A DNA stretch of 5,769 nt from Deferribacteres bacterium (GTDB taxonomy: Bacteria > Thermosulfidibacterota > Thermosulfidibacteria > Thermosulfidibacterales > Thermosulfidibacteraceae). Below are positions 5,467-5,769 of this stretch, in pieces; position 1 is the first letter of the stretch; each line of letters opens with the position of its first letter. Both the position numbers and the translations under genes were made by a program. Below the pieces are notes generated by a model, which did not search any database, was not told where the DNA came from, and worked only from the letters and a program-made list of their open reading frames with translations. The stretch is taken from NCBI GenBank assembly GCA_013153205.1, contig JAADEW010000048.1, positions 1-5,769 of the forward strand, written 5' to 3'.

Positions 5467-5769
5467 CTACTTCAGTTTTTCCAGCACAGAATCTATAAAC
5501 CTTTTGTGCTCTTCCAGATAAGGCTTCATGGAAAAGAGCCACTTTTTTCCGGAAGGGGTTATGGCATAAACCCTTCTCGCAGGCCCCCCTCCGAAACTCC
5601 AGCGGGAAGTGACAAAGCCCATCATCTCAAGTTCGCGAAGTATCCTGTAAACCATTCCCGGGTTTATGGGACCAAGGAACGGGTCCTCGTTTATGCGCTG
5701 AAGAAGCTCGTATCCGTGAAGCTCCCTGTCCAACAGCATGGAAAGCATCCACATACCCAGTATCTCCTT
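5467..5769 (-). CDS. PadR-family transcriptional regulator (5' end probably outside window)
   Basis: A winged-helix DNA-binding repressor-type protein of the PadR family, small subgroup without a large C-terminal effector domain. The visible signature is LHGYELLQRI (helix 1-2), then NPGMVYRILRELEMMGFVTSRW (recognition helix region) and GPARRVYAITPSGKKWL (the wing and start of helix 4), ending in a short helical dimerisation tail. PadR proteins usually repress the genes next to them and respond to small ligands or metals; here the two small downstream genes are the obvious targets. The frame stays open to the window edge, and the five residues before Met 5754 (KEILG) align with where other PadR proteins already have helix 1, so the true start is probably beyond 5769. 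However, AAGGAG (5764-5769) stands 9 nt before the ATG at 5754, making a 95-residue start there a real alternative. Confidence 0.88.
   Translation of the reverse strand, partial: KEILGMWMLSMLLDRELHGYELLQRINEDPFLGPINPGMVYRILRELEMMGFVTSRWSFGGGPARRVYAITPSGKKWLFSMKPYLEEHKRFIDSVLEKLK

Noticed and set aside
4986..5498. Plus-strand open frame of 170 codons, and a Ser/Thr-rich one at 5008-5253, across the PadR set
   Set aside because: They are mirror images of the Gly/Arg-rich and Glu/Lys-rich minus-strand genes, with low complexity and no ribosome sites. The minus-strand genes have strong ribosome sites and metal-binding or HTH motifs.

Overview
The window looks like a very compact bacterial chromosome segment, probably from a thermophile. 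Eight protein genes cover all but 47 bases. Arginine is written mostly as AGA/AGG, isoleucine is often ATA, and proteins are short and rich in Lys/Glu. A murein polymerase (PBP1A) and RlmN mark it as bacterial. A Clp1/Grc3-type polynucleotide kinase, a family best known from archaea and eukaryotes, sits in the middle. Deep-branching thermophiles such as Aquificota or Thermodesulfobacteriota-like lineages would fit, but that placement is inference only.

Layout: (1) Bases 1-1942, plus strand: the 3' part of a class A penicillin-binding protein gene, overlapped by 11 bp by rlmN (23S rRNA/tRNA adenine-C2 methyltransferase). (2) Bases 1916-3789, minus strand: a clp1/grc3-like kinase gene followed 11 nt later by argC (arginine biosynthesis). 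argC converges on rlmN with a 27-bp overlap. (3) Bases 3813-4952, plus strand: truD (tRNA pseudouridine-13 synthase), divergent from the kinase gene across a 23-bp AT-rich gap. The gap carries plausible promoters on both strands, both predicting nearly leaderless mRNAs. (4) Bases 4942-5769, minus strand: a three-gene set made of a PadR-type regulator (running off the right edge), a Gly/Arg/Trp-rich protein with a C-terminal coiled coil, and a small Gly-rich zinc-ribbon protein. It converges on truD with an 11-bp overlap.

Three of the eight genes act on RNA (rlmN, truD, the kinase), so the centre is mostly RNA modification and processing, with cell-wall and arginine genes interleaved. The PadR set is a separate unit of unknown role; its Cys-rich small proteins suggest a metal- or redox-linked function. 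No tRNA, rRNA, CRISPR array, insertion sequence or convincing terminator was seen, and no gene-free stretch exceeds 23 bp.
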